Of a DNA stretch of 53,364 bases, positions 1-8,128 are shown in pieces. How positions within the stretch are numbered: position 1 is the first letter of the stretch; each line of letters starts with the position of its first letter. The translations under genes were made by a program, and so were the position numbers. The notes below the pieces were generated by a model. It was given only the letters and a program-made list of their open reading frames with translations. It ran no database searches and was not told the origin of the DNA. The stretch is from Candidatus Saganbacteria bacterium (lineage in GTDB: Bacteria; Margulisbacteria; WOR-1; O2-12-FULL-45-9; XYB2-FULL-48-7): positions 1 through 53,364 of the forward strand of contig JAFGHC010000004.1 in assembly GCA_016939335.1 (NCBI GenBank), given 5' to 3'.

Positions 1-912
<912 letters not shown>

Positions 913-1232
913 AAATTTAAAGACGCTTGGCAGTTTATTCCGCAAACGGGTGAAAATCCCGTCCTGGCCGGCCCAATTAACCAGGTAGCTGTAAGCAGGA
1001 CATTTTCCGCGAGGAGGTGTCTGAAGGGCTGAAGGCAAATGCCAGCCTGACATTAAAAGAAGCTGAACGACTCTTTCGGTGTGTCAAGAGGAAGTTCAAC
1101 CACTGCGCTTCGTCAGGATGGCAGAAATGGTGGAATAGATGATCCAAGGAGATCTCACTTTGATGGGGATCAGAGCAGAGTGAGAAGTCAGCAGATCCAT
1201 AGTAGCCGATTCGTCGGCAAAGGGAGAAACCT

Positions 1233-1706
1233 ATGCAAGATGAAAGTTACACGCTTGCACCTGATTTTATTTCAGGGTTCGTATCAGGAGAGGGTTGCTT
1301 TTACATAGAAAGCGGTTTTGACAGCAAATATAAGCTTAAACACCGTATTCGACCCGCTTTTTGCATTGAACTTCGGTCTGATGATCGGGAAGTGCTGGAG
1401 GCGATCAGAAAACAGTTAAATTGCGGAAATATCTACAATTTAGACTTTGGTCGATATCAGGGTTATGAGGCTAAAGGCTGGCAACCGCATGTAAAATATC
1501 GTGTTGGTAATCTGCACGATATCGCTGATAAAATTGTTCCGTTCTTTAAGCGTTATCCGCTTCATGGTAAAAAGAAAAAAGTTTTTGACATTTACTGTGA
1601 AATAGTAACTGCGATAAAGAACGGCCAACATCTTTCAGCGGCGACGTTGCCTCTAATCAAGGAAAAAGTTGATCTCTTGAAATCACTGAATAAAAAAGGC
1701 ATGTAG
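1233..1706 (+). CDS. LAGLIDADG homing endonuclease inside the 16S intron
   Basis: A 157-residue protein whose N-terminus carries the single LAGLIDADG-type motif FISGFVSGEGCFY (about residues 12-24), followed by the usual alpha-beta saddle fold. The size and single motif match I-CreI-type enzymes that act as homodimers. The ATG follows a GGGAG ribosome site. The gene lies late in the intron, where group II domain IV is expected, and ends three bases before the domain V-like hairpin. The likely role is cutting intron-free 16S genes so the intron copies in; a maturase (splicing helper) role is possible. It is more AT-rich than its surroundings, consistent with transfer. Confidence 0.9.
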   Translation: MQDESYTLAPDFISGFVSGEGCFYIESGFDSKYKLKHRIRPAFCIELRSDDREVLEAIRKQLNCGNIYNLDFGRYQGYEAKGWQPHVKYRVGNLHDIADKIVPFFKRYPLHGKKKKVFDIYCEIVTAIKNGQHLSAATLPLIKEKVDLLKSLNKKGM

Positions 1707-1708
1707 GG

Positions 1709-1772
1709 CTCGCTGGATGCGGGAAAGCCGCTCGTCCAGTGGGAACCCGGAACAGTCCCAAGTTACCGAAAT
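1709..1772 (+). other. Group II domain V/VI-like hairpins at the intron 3' end
   Basis: Domain V candidate 1709-1743: CTCGCTGGAT pairs with GTCCAGTGGG, a TC bulge follows on the 3' side, and GCGG-CCGC closes a GAAAG loop. The third to fifth bases, CGC, sit where the catalytic AGC/CGC triad belongs. Domain VI candidate 1748-1768: CGGAAC pairs with GTT-A-CCG, leaving A1765 bulged as a branch point. The upper stem is one pair shorter than usual, so this reading is structural inference. Confidence 0.6.
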
Positions 1773-1904
<132 letters not shown>

Positions 1905-1974
1905 CTAAGGAGTAACTGTCACTTAAATGGGACATTATTCCAGGTCGGTCTCGCATCGTCTCCTTATCTAATTA

Positions 1975-2059
1975 TCCCGACGACTTATATAATTATATAT
2001 ATTATGTAATGTCGGGATCCCGATGTCTCATAATTATTTTGTAATTATGACCATCGGGA
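1975..2059. repeat. Two-hairpin GGGATCCC element, copy A
   Basis: 85-bp element starting TCCCG and ending CGGGA. It forms two adjacent hairpins, TCCCGAC...GTCGGGA and TCCCGATG...CATCGGGA, meeting at a central GGGATCCC. Both loops are very AT-rich and the second contains an inner TCATAATTA/TAATTATGA stem. It has no coding capacity. It lies in the 16S 3' trailer, 70 bp past the mature end. Copies B and C are inside tRNA-Asp remnants. Confidence 0.85.
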
Positions 2060-2070
2060 CAAAACGATTA

Positions 2071-2095
2071 AGCCCTGCTTCGGCAGGGCTTTTTT
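2071..2095 (+). terminator. Rho-independent terminator of the 16S transcript
   Basis: AGCCCTGC pairs with GCAGGGCT around a TTCG tetraloop, followed by a T run. It closes the 16S transcription unit. The rest of the 1905-2211 gap holds repeat copy A and the -10 box of the next gene. Confidence 0.9.
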
Positions 2096-2199
2096 GTTGG
2101 CTTTTTTTGAGAACTTTGATCCCCTGGGGGGCTTAGAGGTCAATCCCGCTTCCGGAATTACCACAAAGGCGCAAAGAACGCTAGGGGCTCAAAGAGTGA

Positions 2200-2205
2200 T
2201 ATAAT
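2200..2205 (+). promoter_or_regulatory. -10 box TATAAT, leaderless start of the M23 gene
   Basis: TATAAT lies six bases before the ATG at 2212, so transcription would begin at or next to the start codon. No ribosome-binding site is visible and no clear -35 is seen. Confidence 0.65.
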
Positions 2206-2211
2206 TTATTC

Positions 2212-3057
2212 ATGAAGCGGCTTACATTATATATTTGCTTTTTACTGTTTTTGGCCAGCGAATGTCTTGCGCTCCCCCGGATTGTGATCGAGCGCCAGCT
2301 GGCTAAACAGGGGCGCTGTTTCACCGTCACGCTGGTATCGCCTGAAGGGATCTCTGCCGCCACGGCCGGCTTCCTGGGCAAAAAGGTCAAGTTCTTCCGG
2401 GCGGGTGATGATCTCCGGGCGATCATCGGGGTCCCGCTGGCGCAGCGGCCGGGCTACTATCCGTTGTCGCTCAACTTTGTCAACGACAGGGGCGAGACAG
2501 AGCAATTCGTTAAATCGGTCAAAGTCCTTCCTTGCAAATTCCCCCACGTTTCTTTCTGGCTTAAACCGGAAAAGCACCGCTTGCTCTCGACCCCGGCGGT
2601 GGTCAATGAATGGGAATTGATCGCCCAGCCGCTCCGTCTTGAGGGGGAGGAACAGGCCTGGCAGCGCAAGTTTATTTTACCGGTCAAGGGACGGATCTCA
2701 ATGCCTTTTGGGGTGATCGAAAAGGTCAACGGCAAAAAGCAGGGGCGGCACCGCGGCTGCGACATTGCCGTTCCCGTCGGCTCGCAGGTCCGCGCGGCCA
2801 ATAGCGGCACCGTGGTCTTTGCGCAAAAGCTGACGGTTTACGGCGGCACAATGGTCGTCGATCACGGGCAGGGCATACATACGATCTATCTTCATCTGTC
2901 AAAATTCCTGGCCAAGGAGGGGCAGAGAGTCGCCAAAGGCGAGGTGATCGCGCTCTCCGGCAACACCGGCTATTCGTCCGGCCCGCATCTTCACTGGGGG
3001 ATGTCGGTGCATGACTTGCGCGTCGATCCGCTGCAGTGGACTAAGGTGGCGTTTTAA
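2212..3057 (+). CDS. Secreted M23-family peptidoglycan endopeptidase
   Basis: 281 residues. A signal peptide (about 1-20) is followed by a beta-rich region of unknown role. The C-terminal LytM/M23 domain (about 155-275) has its zinc ligands visible: H180 and D184 (HRGCD), H228 (YLHLS) and the HLH at 259-261. The predicted job is cutting peptide cross-links in peptidoglycan in the periplasm. The active site is complete, so it should be an enzyme rather than an inactive regulator such as EnvC. It is monocistronic with a leaderless-type start. The next gene, thiE, lies downstream of a hairpin repeat. Confidence 0.9.
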   Translation: MKRLTLYICFLLFLASECLALPRIVIERQLAKQGRCFTVTLVSPEGISAATAGFLGKKVKFFRAGDDLRAIIGVPLAQRPGYYPLSLNFVNDRGETEQFVKSVKVLPCKFPHVSFWLKPEKHRLLSTPAVVNEWELIAQPLRLEGEEQAWQRKFILPVKGRISMPFGVIEKVNGKKQGRHRGCDIAVPVGSQVRAANSGTVVFAQKLTVYGGTMVVDHGQGIHTIYLHLSKFLAKEGQRVAKGEVIALSGNTGYSSGPHLHWGMSVHDLRVDPLQWTKVAF

Positions 3058-3090
3058 ATGAGGAGCATGAGGGTAAGAGTATGGTTGGGG

Positions 3091-3144
3091 AACCACACAT
3101 TGAAATGTGTGGAATTATTCCCCACAATTTATTGTGGGGTTTCC
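3091..3144. repeat. Paired CCCCACA-type hairpins before thiE
   Basis: Two adjacent palindromes: CCACACAT-tgaa-ATGTGTGG (3093-3112) and CCCCACAAT-TT-ATTGTGGGG (3120-3139). Related hairpins lie at 7621-7646 and 38904-38975. The thiE reading frame stays open through this element, giving a spurious N-terminal extension if a start upstream of it is used. Confidence 0.75.
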
Positions 3145-3161
3145 ACTCGCCCAGTGAAATT

Positions 3162-4151
3162 ATGAAAATTAAAGTAATGAGAATTATAGATGTAAACCTC
3201 AACCGGGCAACCGAAGGATTGCGCGTGGTCGAGGAGATCTGCCGGTTCATTCTGGAGGACGCGAAGCTGACGCTGGCGGTGAAGCAGCTCCGCGGGCGGC
3301 TCTCGCAAGTGATGAAACATGAACTCGCCAGCCGCGATGCGGCCGGCGACGTCGGCCGTGAGCCTTATACGAAGAACGAAAAGGCGAGAAATGGCATTGC
3401 GGGCGTTTTTCTGGCAAACATTAAGCGGGCGCAAGAAGCGGCAAGGTGTTTGGAGGAATTTTCCAAGTTGTTAAAGCCGGTTTACGGCAAATCTTTCAAG
3501 GTCATTCGTTTTGAAGTATACCAGCTGGAGAAGAAGATCGCCCCCAAACTTTCTAAAGCGCTCAAGCTTGATTTCGACCTCTATGTCGTCACTCACGACC
3601 CGCGGGCCGCCCGGCGGGCGATCGCCAGGGGGGTGAAGATCATTCAGTACCGCGATAAGCGGGCTGACAAAAAAAGCTATCTGAAAACCGCCAGGAAACT
3701 GGCCGCCTTGGCCGGGGAGAATGACGTCGCTTTTATCCTGAACGACCACTGGGAGCTGGTCGGGGCGGCTGGCGCTGATGGGGTTAACGTCGGTCAGGAA
3801 GATTTAAAGAGAACCTCGTTTTGTTCGATCAGAAAGAAGCTTGGCGCAGACGCGATCATCGGCGTTTCGGTCGCCAGCCTGGCGCAGGCGCGGCGGGCGC
3901 AAAAGCTCGGCGCCGATTACGTCGGGGTCGGCCCGGTCTTTTCTACGCCGGTGAAAAAAGAGGCCAAAGCCGTAGGCTTAAAGGAATTAAGGAGAATTGT
4001 CGGGAAGATTAAAATCCCGGTCGTGGCGATCGGCGGCGTTAATAAAGCTAATGTCAGGAAAGTTCTGGGTACCGGTTGTTCCCGCGTGGCGGCGATCAGG
4101 GCGGCCGGGGAATTAGCCCGTAGCCGCCAGCGGATCTGGCGCGGCGCTTAA
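3162..4151 (+). CDS. thiE: ThiD2-ThiE fusion: thiamine phosphate synthase
   Basis: 329 residues from the ATG at 3162; an in-frame ATG at 3177 is also possible. The open frame extends upstream to 3081, but only through the hairpin repeat. N-terminal ThiD2-type domain (about 1-130; RIIDVNLNRATEGLRVVEE), thought to be linked to hydroxymethylpyrimidine phosphate metabolism, as in cyanobacterial ThiE. The C-terminal TIM barrel is ThiE: IIQYRDK, FILNDHWELVGAAGADGVN, VGVGPVFSTP and AIGGV bind HMP-PP and the thiazole phosphate. It joins the two halves into thiamine phosphate in the cytoplasm; thiC and thiL lie 8-12 kb downstream. Its 3' end overlaps the convergent gene at 4113. Confidence 0.92.
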   Translation: MKIKVMRIIDVNLNRATEGLRVVEEICRFILEDAKLTLAVKQLRGRLSQVMKHELASRDAAGDVGREPYTKNEKARNGIAGVFLANIKRAQEAARCLEEFSKLLKPVYGKSFKVIRFEVYQLEKKIAPKLSKALKLDFDLYVVTHDPRAARRAIARGVKIIQYRDKRADKKSYLKTARKLAALAGENDVAFILNDHWELVGAAGADGVNVGQEDLKRTSFCSIRKKLGADAIIGVSVASLAQARRAQKLGADYVGVGPVFSTPVKKEAKAVGLKELRRIVGKIKIPVVAIGGVNKANVRKVLGTGCSRVAAIRAAGELARSRQRIWRGA

Positions 4152-6467
4152 TCTTTTTACCGCCTGGCTTAATATGGCCTGATCGTACGGCCAGCTCATC
4201 AGCCGGAGCGGACGATAGGCGTTTTCTTTTTCGCGGGCGATCACTTCCGCGTTGCGCAGCAATTGACTGACGTAGAAAGCGGCGGCTTCCGGCACTTGCC
4301 GCTTGAGCGCAGCGGTCAGCTCTTGCCAGAGCGGCGTTTCTGCCTTGAGCGCGGCAAGCACCCGGTTGGCCTTGCCCTGGTCCGCGCCGACCTGCCGCAA
4401 CACAACTCCCTGAAGCAAGATCTCTTCCGCCGGGCCGTGCGGATTTTCCGCCAGCAGGGCGGTGATCTCCGGCCGCTGTTCGGCGGGAGTTCTTTCCATC
4501 AGGCCGGCGTAGACGCAGCCGATGAGCGCAGGAGCGCAGGAAAGTTTATAACCGGTCCGGGCGGCCTCGGCCAGCAGGCGGTTAAGTTCGGCCCGGGCTT
4601 CCGCCAACCGGCCTTGGGCGGACAAGCCTTTGACCGTAACTTGGCTTAAGGCCAGAGAGAGCAGGGTGCGGCGATGGTTGATCAGCCGTTCGTCAATCAG
4701 CACGCCGCTAAGAGGGTTGTCCGCGGCCAACTGCTGCAGTTCGGCCTGGAAATTCTTGCCCCAGCCGGGAATGGCATTGGCCGCGGCCTGGTCTTCGATC
4801 ACCGCGCACAGCAAATTACTTATTAGTTTATTTGACGGGGAGGTCTCGTTTCTCCTTGCTGTGCGGGCAAGGGGAATGATATCGGGGTGCTTGTTTTTTG
4901 GACGGGGCTCCGGCCGCGCGGCGTAGCGCCCGGTTACGGCCAGCAAGGCGGTGATCAGTTCCGGGCGAAGGGGGAGGCTGGCAATCCTGTTGATAACGGC
5001 AAACATGGCCGGCTCTTTTTCCGCCGAAGCAAGCCGCGGCTCCAACTGCCCGTAAGCCGCGATCAGCGCCTGAACGATCCCCGGCCCCGCGGTTTTCACT
5101 GCTTCGTCGACCACCCGGTGTTTATTAGCGTCTTCCAGTTCGTCCGGCAGATATTGGTCGAGGGCATGCCGCTCAAAACCATAGCGGATCAGGGCGGCCA
5201 GGCAAGCGCTTCCCCGGCCGGCGTTTCTCACAAAATAACCGAAACGGCCGGCGGCCAGCAGCGTCTCAGGGGAAAAAGCGGCGTTGAACAGTTCTTTTCT
5301 GCCGTCATTGATCAGCATACGGGCGCCGTCGGCGACCAGTATTCTGGCCCGGTCGTTTTCCAGCAACTTTAACGACTCATTTATTGATTCGTAAGGCTTG
5401 GTGAAAGAGGAGAGAAAATTCCCCAGCACGAACTTGAGCTTTTCATTGGCCGCCTCGGACAGCCAGGGAAGACGCCGGTTCCAGCGGAAGGCGACCGCGA
5501 AGAAAGCGGCACGTTCCGGCTCGTCCAGCGATAAGGCGTCGTTGATGATCGTCCCCGGGGTGAACAGGGCGAGCAGGCCGTCGGTCACGCAAGCGACAAA
5601 ATCGGCGCCGGCCCCGAGCTCGGTTTCAAGACCGGCAGAGGCCGCCAGCACGCCGCGCCCCAGTGCGATCCAGCCGTCAGCGTCCAGCCGCTCGGCCGCC
5701 TGCCACAAAAACGCCCGCTGCTCGATCTTTTTCCTTTCGGCCAGTTTCTTTGTTGCAACGTCGCGCTCCAGGCTCTCTTTGCGCGCGGCTTCGTCGAGCC
5801 GCTCCAGCTGCTTGTCATGCAGGCGGCTGACCAATTCCACTGCCGCCAGGAACGCCTCGACGTTTTCCGTTGCGGCTAACCGGTCGATGACCGCGCCAAG
5901 TTCTTCGTCTTTCTCCTGGCGGGTTAACAAGTAAGTAGTCAGCAGCCGCTCGGCTGATGGGTAGAGATGGTTGAGGCGATCCGCTATTACGCCGAGCCGG
6001 TAAGCCTGCGCCAGCGCTTCGGGCGCGGGAACCGGGCCGCTTTTTTCAGACGGCTGCAAACTGCCGAGCAATTGAGCCGCGGTCAAAGCCGCCGGCTGTA
6101 GGGATAACTGGGCAAGGACGGCAAGACCATCGGCCGTGCGGCGGTAAAAAGTTTCCGGGGTCAGACCGGGTTCGTTCCGCTGCAGTTCGTGATAGGCCCG
6201 ACTGACGAGAGCACCGTTTTTGGCGCGGAAGGCATTCAGCCGGGAGACCATCTCCGCCGGTTTACGCTCGCGCCGCGCTTTGCCGGCGGCGGTTTTTTCT
6301 TCCAGAAATTCAATTTTCAGTTCCGCTCTGGTCCGTTCCGCCGCGGTGGGCAGGCGGTGAGGCGAGCGAAGTTCATGCCCCTGAAAGGGCGGATGCGGTT
6401 TGCCCGCCCGACCGGCCGGGTGTCCGACCTTGATCTTTTCCGGTGGTCTGATTTCGTTGGCTGACAT
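4113..6467 (-). CDS. Large alpha-helical protein of unknown function
   Basis: 784 residues, Ala/Leu/Glu-rich and mostly helical, with no signal peptide, transmembrane segment or motif I recognise. A basic, Pro-rich N-terminus (about 1-75) leads into long helical repeat-like stretches, which suggests an alpha-solenoid. A GGAAAGGAA ribosome site precedes the ATG. The 3' end overlaps thiE convergently by 39 bp. It is transcribed divergently from leuB across an 88-bp gap. Third-position GC matches its neighbours, so it looks like a resident coding gene. Confidence 0.8.
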   Translation of the reverse strand: MSANEIRPPEKIKVGHPAGRAGKPHPPFQGHELRSPHRLPTAAERTRAELKIEFLEEKTAAGKARRERKPAEMVSRLNAFRAKNGALVSRAYHELQRNEPGLTPETFYRRTADGLAVLAQLSLQPAALTAAQLLGSLQPSEKSGPVPAPEALAQAYRLGVIADRLNHLYPSAERLLTTYLLTRQEKDEELGAVIDRLAATENVEAFLAAVELVSRLHDKQLERLDEAARKESLERDVATKKLAERKKIEQRAFLWQAAERLDADGWIALGRGVLAASAGLETELGAGADFVACVTDGLLALFTPGTIINDALSLDEPERAAFFAVAFRWNRRLPWLSEAANEKLKFVLGNFLSSFTKPYESINESLKLLENDRARILVADGARMLINDGRKELFNAAFSPETLLAAGRFGYFVRNAGRGSACLAALIRYGFERHALDQYLPDELEDANKHRVVDEAVKTAGPGIVQALIAAYGQLEPRLASAEKEPAMFAVINRIASLPLRPELITALLAVTGRYAARPEPRPKNKHPDIIPLARTARRNETSPSNKLISNLLCAVIEDQAAANAIPGWGKNFQAELQQLAADNPLSGVLIDERLINHRRTLLSLALSQVTVKGLSAQGRLAEARAELNRLLAEAARTGYKLSCAPALIGCVYAGLMERTPAEQRPEITALLAENPHGPAEEILLQGVVLRQVGADQGKANRVLAALKAETPLWQELTAALKRQVPEAAAFYVSQLLRNAEVIAREKENAYRPLRLMSWPYDQAILSQAVKRLSAAPDPLAATG

Positions 6468-6503
6468 GGTAATTCCTTTCCCTACATATTATCGTCAAGT
6501 TTC

Positions 6504-6532
6504 TTGCGAAATTTCGCTGATTTTGATATAAT
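6504..6532 (+). promoter_or_regulatory. leuB promoter
   Basis: TTGCGA, 17-bp spacer, TATAAT. A normal leader with a GAAAGGG ribosome site follows before the ATG at 6556. Confidence 0.7.
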
Positions 6533-6555
6533 TTTAAAAAAGAAAGGGTAAGATC

Positions 6556-7614
6556 ATGGCAAAGAAACACAGGATCGCGGTAATCGGCGGGGACGGGACC
6601 GGCCCGGAGGTCGTGGCGGAGGGGTTAAAAGTCCTCAAAGCCATCGCCAAAAAGCATAACTTTGAGTACGAGCTCAAGGAATTTGACTTCACCGGCCAGC
6701 GCTACCTCAAGACCGGCAAGCTGGTCTCCGACCAGGACGTCGAAGAGTTAAAAACATTTGAAGCCATTTACCTCGGCGCGGTCGGCGACCCGGACGTCAA
6801 GCCGGGGATCATCGAGCACGGCGTGCTTCTCAAGCTGCGGTTCGCGCTCGACCAGTACATCAACCTCCGTCCGGTCATCCTGTACCCGAACGTCTGGACG
6901 CCGGTCAAGGACAAAGGGCCGGACGAGATCGATTTTGTCGTCGTCCGCGAGAATACCGAGGGGTTGTACGTCGGCACCGGCGGCTATCTGAAGAAAGGTT
7001 CGCCGGACGAGGTCGCCACCCAGGTCTCCGTCAACACCCGCAAGGGCGTTGAGCGCTGCCTCCGCTACGCTTTCGACTACACCCGGAAGCGGAATAAACG
7101 GAAGCAATTGACGCTGGTCGGCAAGACGAACGTGCTGACCTACGCCTGGGACCTCTGGGAACGGGCTTTCCACGAGATCGGCCGGAAGGATTATCCCGAG
7201 ATCAAACGGGAATATTCGCACGTTGACGCGACCTGCATGTGGTTCGTCAAGAACCCGGAGTGGTTCGACGTCATCGTCACCGACAACATGTTCGGCGACA
7301 TCATCACCGACCTGGGGGCGATGATCCAGGGGGGGATGGGGATCGCGGCCGGCGGCAACATCAATCCGCAGGGCGTTTCCATGTTCGAGCCGATCGGCGG
7401 CTCGGCCCCCAAGTACACCGGCCAGAACGTCATCAACCCGCTGGCGGCGATCGGCGCCCTGCAGATGCTCCTCGAGAATATCGGGGAGGAGAAAGCGGCG
7501 GCCGACGTCGAAAAAGGGATCCGCTACGCCTGCACGCAGATGAAGTCGATGTCCGCCGGCAAAATGGGGATGTCGACGACCGAGGTCGGGGACACGGTCG
7601 CTGGAAATATCTAA
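6556..7614 (+). CDS. leuB: 3-isopropylmalate dehydrogenase (isocitrate/isopropylmalate family)
   Basis: 352-residue beta-decarboxylating dehydrogenase. It shows the N-terminal nucleotide region (IAVIGGDGTGPEV), the substrate arginine region (LRPVILYP), VVVRENTEGLYVG, the catalytic KTNVL lysine, the metal-binding DNMFGDIITDLGA and FEPIGGSAPKYTG. The isocitrate/tartrate dehydrogenase group is close, but convergent leuC and leuD next door make leucine synthesis the likely role: NAD-linked oxidation of 3-isopropylmalate. It has its own promoter. The stop is 6 bp before a perfect palindrome that separates it from leuD. Confidence 0.88.
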   Translation: MAKKHRIAVIGGDGTGPEVVAEGLKVLKAIAKKHNFEYELKEFDFTGQRYLKTGKLVSDQDVEELKTFEAIYLGAVGDPDVKPGIIEHGVLLKLRFALDQYINLRPVILYPNVWTPVKDKGPDEIDFVVVRENTEGLYVGTGGYLKKGSPDEVATQVSVNTRKGVERCLRYAFDYTRKRNKRKQLTLVGKTNVLTYAWDLWERAFHEIGRKDYPEIKREYSHVDATCMWFVKNPEWFDVIVTDNMFGDIITDLGAMIQGGMGIAAGGNINPQGVSMFEPIGGSAPKYTGQNVINPLAAIGALQMLLENIGEEKAAADVEKGIRYACTQMKSMSAGKMGMSTTEVGDTVAGNI

Positions 7615-7620
7615 GTGACG

Positions 7621-7646
7621 ATTCCCCACATTTAAATGTGGGGAAT
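7621..7646. repeat. Perfect 26-bp CCCCACA palindrome between leuB and leuD
   Basis: ATTCCCCACATTT followed by its exact complement. It lies between two convergent genes, touches the leuD stop codon and is followed by a T-rich run, so it may act as a two-way terminator. It belongs to the same hairpin family as 3091-3144 and 38904-38975. Confidence 0.75.
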
Positions 7647-8128
7647 TAATTATTTCTTTTTAGATAATTGATCAGCCCGCCCGCGTCGATGATCTTCTGC
7701 ATGAACGCCGGAAAGGGCTGGGCCCGGTAAGCTTTGCCGGTGGTCAGGTCTTTTATCTCTCCTGCCGCTAAGTCGACCTCAACCTCATCGCCTTCCTTGA
7801 TCTCTTCCGCCGCCTGCGGCGCTTCGAGGATCGGCAGGCCGATATTGATCGAATTCCGGTAGAAGATCCTGGCGAATGATTTGGCGATAATTGCCGAGAC
7901 ACCGGCCGCTTTGAGGGCGATGGGGGCGTGTTCGCGGGACGAGCCGCAGCCGAAATTGTCCCCGGCCACGATAAAGTCGCCCTTGCTCATTTTATCGACC
8001 CATTCCGAGTCGGCGTCCATCATGGCGTACTGCGCCAGCTCGGCCGGGTCGGAGGTGTTGAGATACCGGGCCGGGATGATCAGGTCGGTATCGATGTTAT
8101 TGCCGAATTTCCAGGCGTGGCCTCTCAT
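7646..8128 (-). CDS. leuD: 3-isopropylmalate dehydratase small subunit
   Basis: 160 residues, usual length for prokaryotic LeuD of the homoaconitase-like group. The swivel-domain motif [14 protein letters not shown] and the N-terminal [16 protein letters not shown] are clear. With LeuC it isomerises 2- to 3-isopropylmalate. It follows leuC with a 4-bp ATGA overlap, so the two are translationally coupled. Confidence 0.95.
   Translation of the reverse strand: MRGHAWKFGNNIDTDLIIPARYLNTSDPAELAQYAMMDADSEWVDKMSKGDFIVAGDNFGCGSSREHAPIALKAAGVSAIIAKSFARIFYRNSINIGLPILEAPQAAEEIKEGDEVEVDLAAGEIKDLTTGKAYRAQPFPAFMQKIIDAGGLINYLKRNN

Larger units (their letters stand above)
913..1772 (+). mobile_element. Group II-like intron in 16S rRNA carrying a LAGLIDADG gene
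   Basis: An 860-bp insertion splits the 16S between TTGTACACA and CCGCCCGTC. The endonuclease ORF stops three bases before a domain V-like hairpin (1709-1743): a 10-bp lower stem closed by U-G, a 2-nt 3' bulge, a 4-bp upper stem and a GAAAG loop. A domain VI-like hairpin follows (1748-1768) with a bulged A at 1765, eight bases from the 3' junction, and the intron ends in AU. A hairpin loop at about 1071-1090 holds TGTGT (1080-1084), which can pair with the exon end ACACA (908-912) as EBS1-IBS1. AAGGC (1032-1036) can pair with GCCTT (901-905) as EBS2-IBS2. The usual GUGYG start is missing (the intron begins AAATTTAAAG), as in the 5'-extended LAGLIDADG group II introns of mitochondrial rRNA. 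Subgroup and self-splicing are inferred. Confidence 0.72.

Noticed and set aside
913-1772. Group I intron in the 16S gene
   Set aside because: LAGLIDADG ORFs often suggest group I, but I see no P7/S-type AAGATATAGTC element and the intron ends in U, not G; the 3' hairpins and exon pairings fit group II better.
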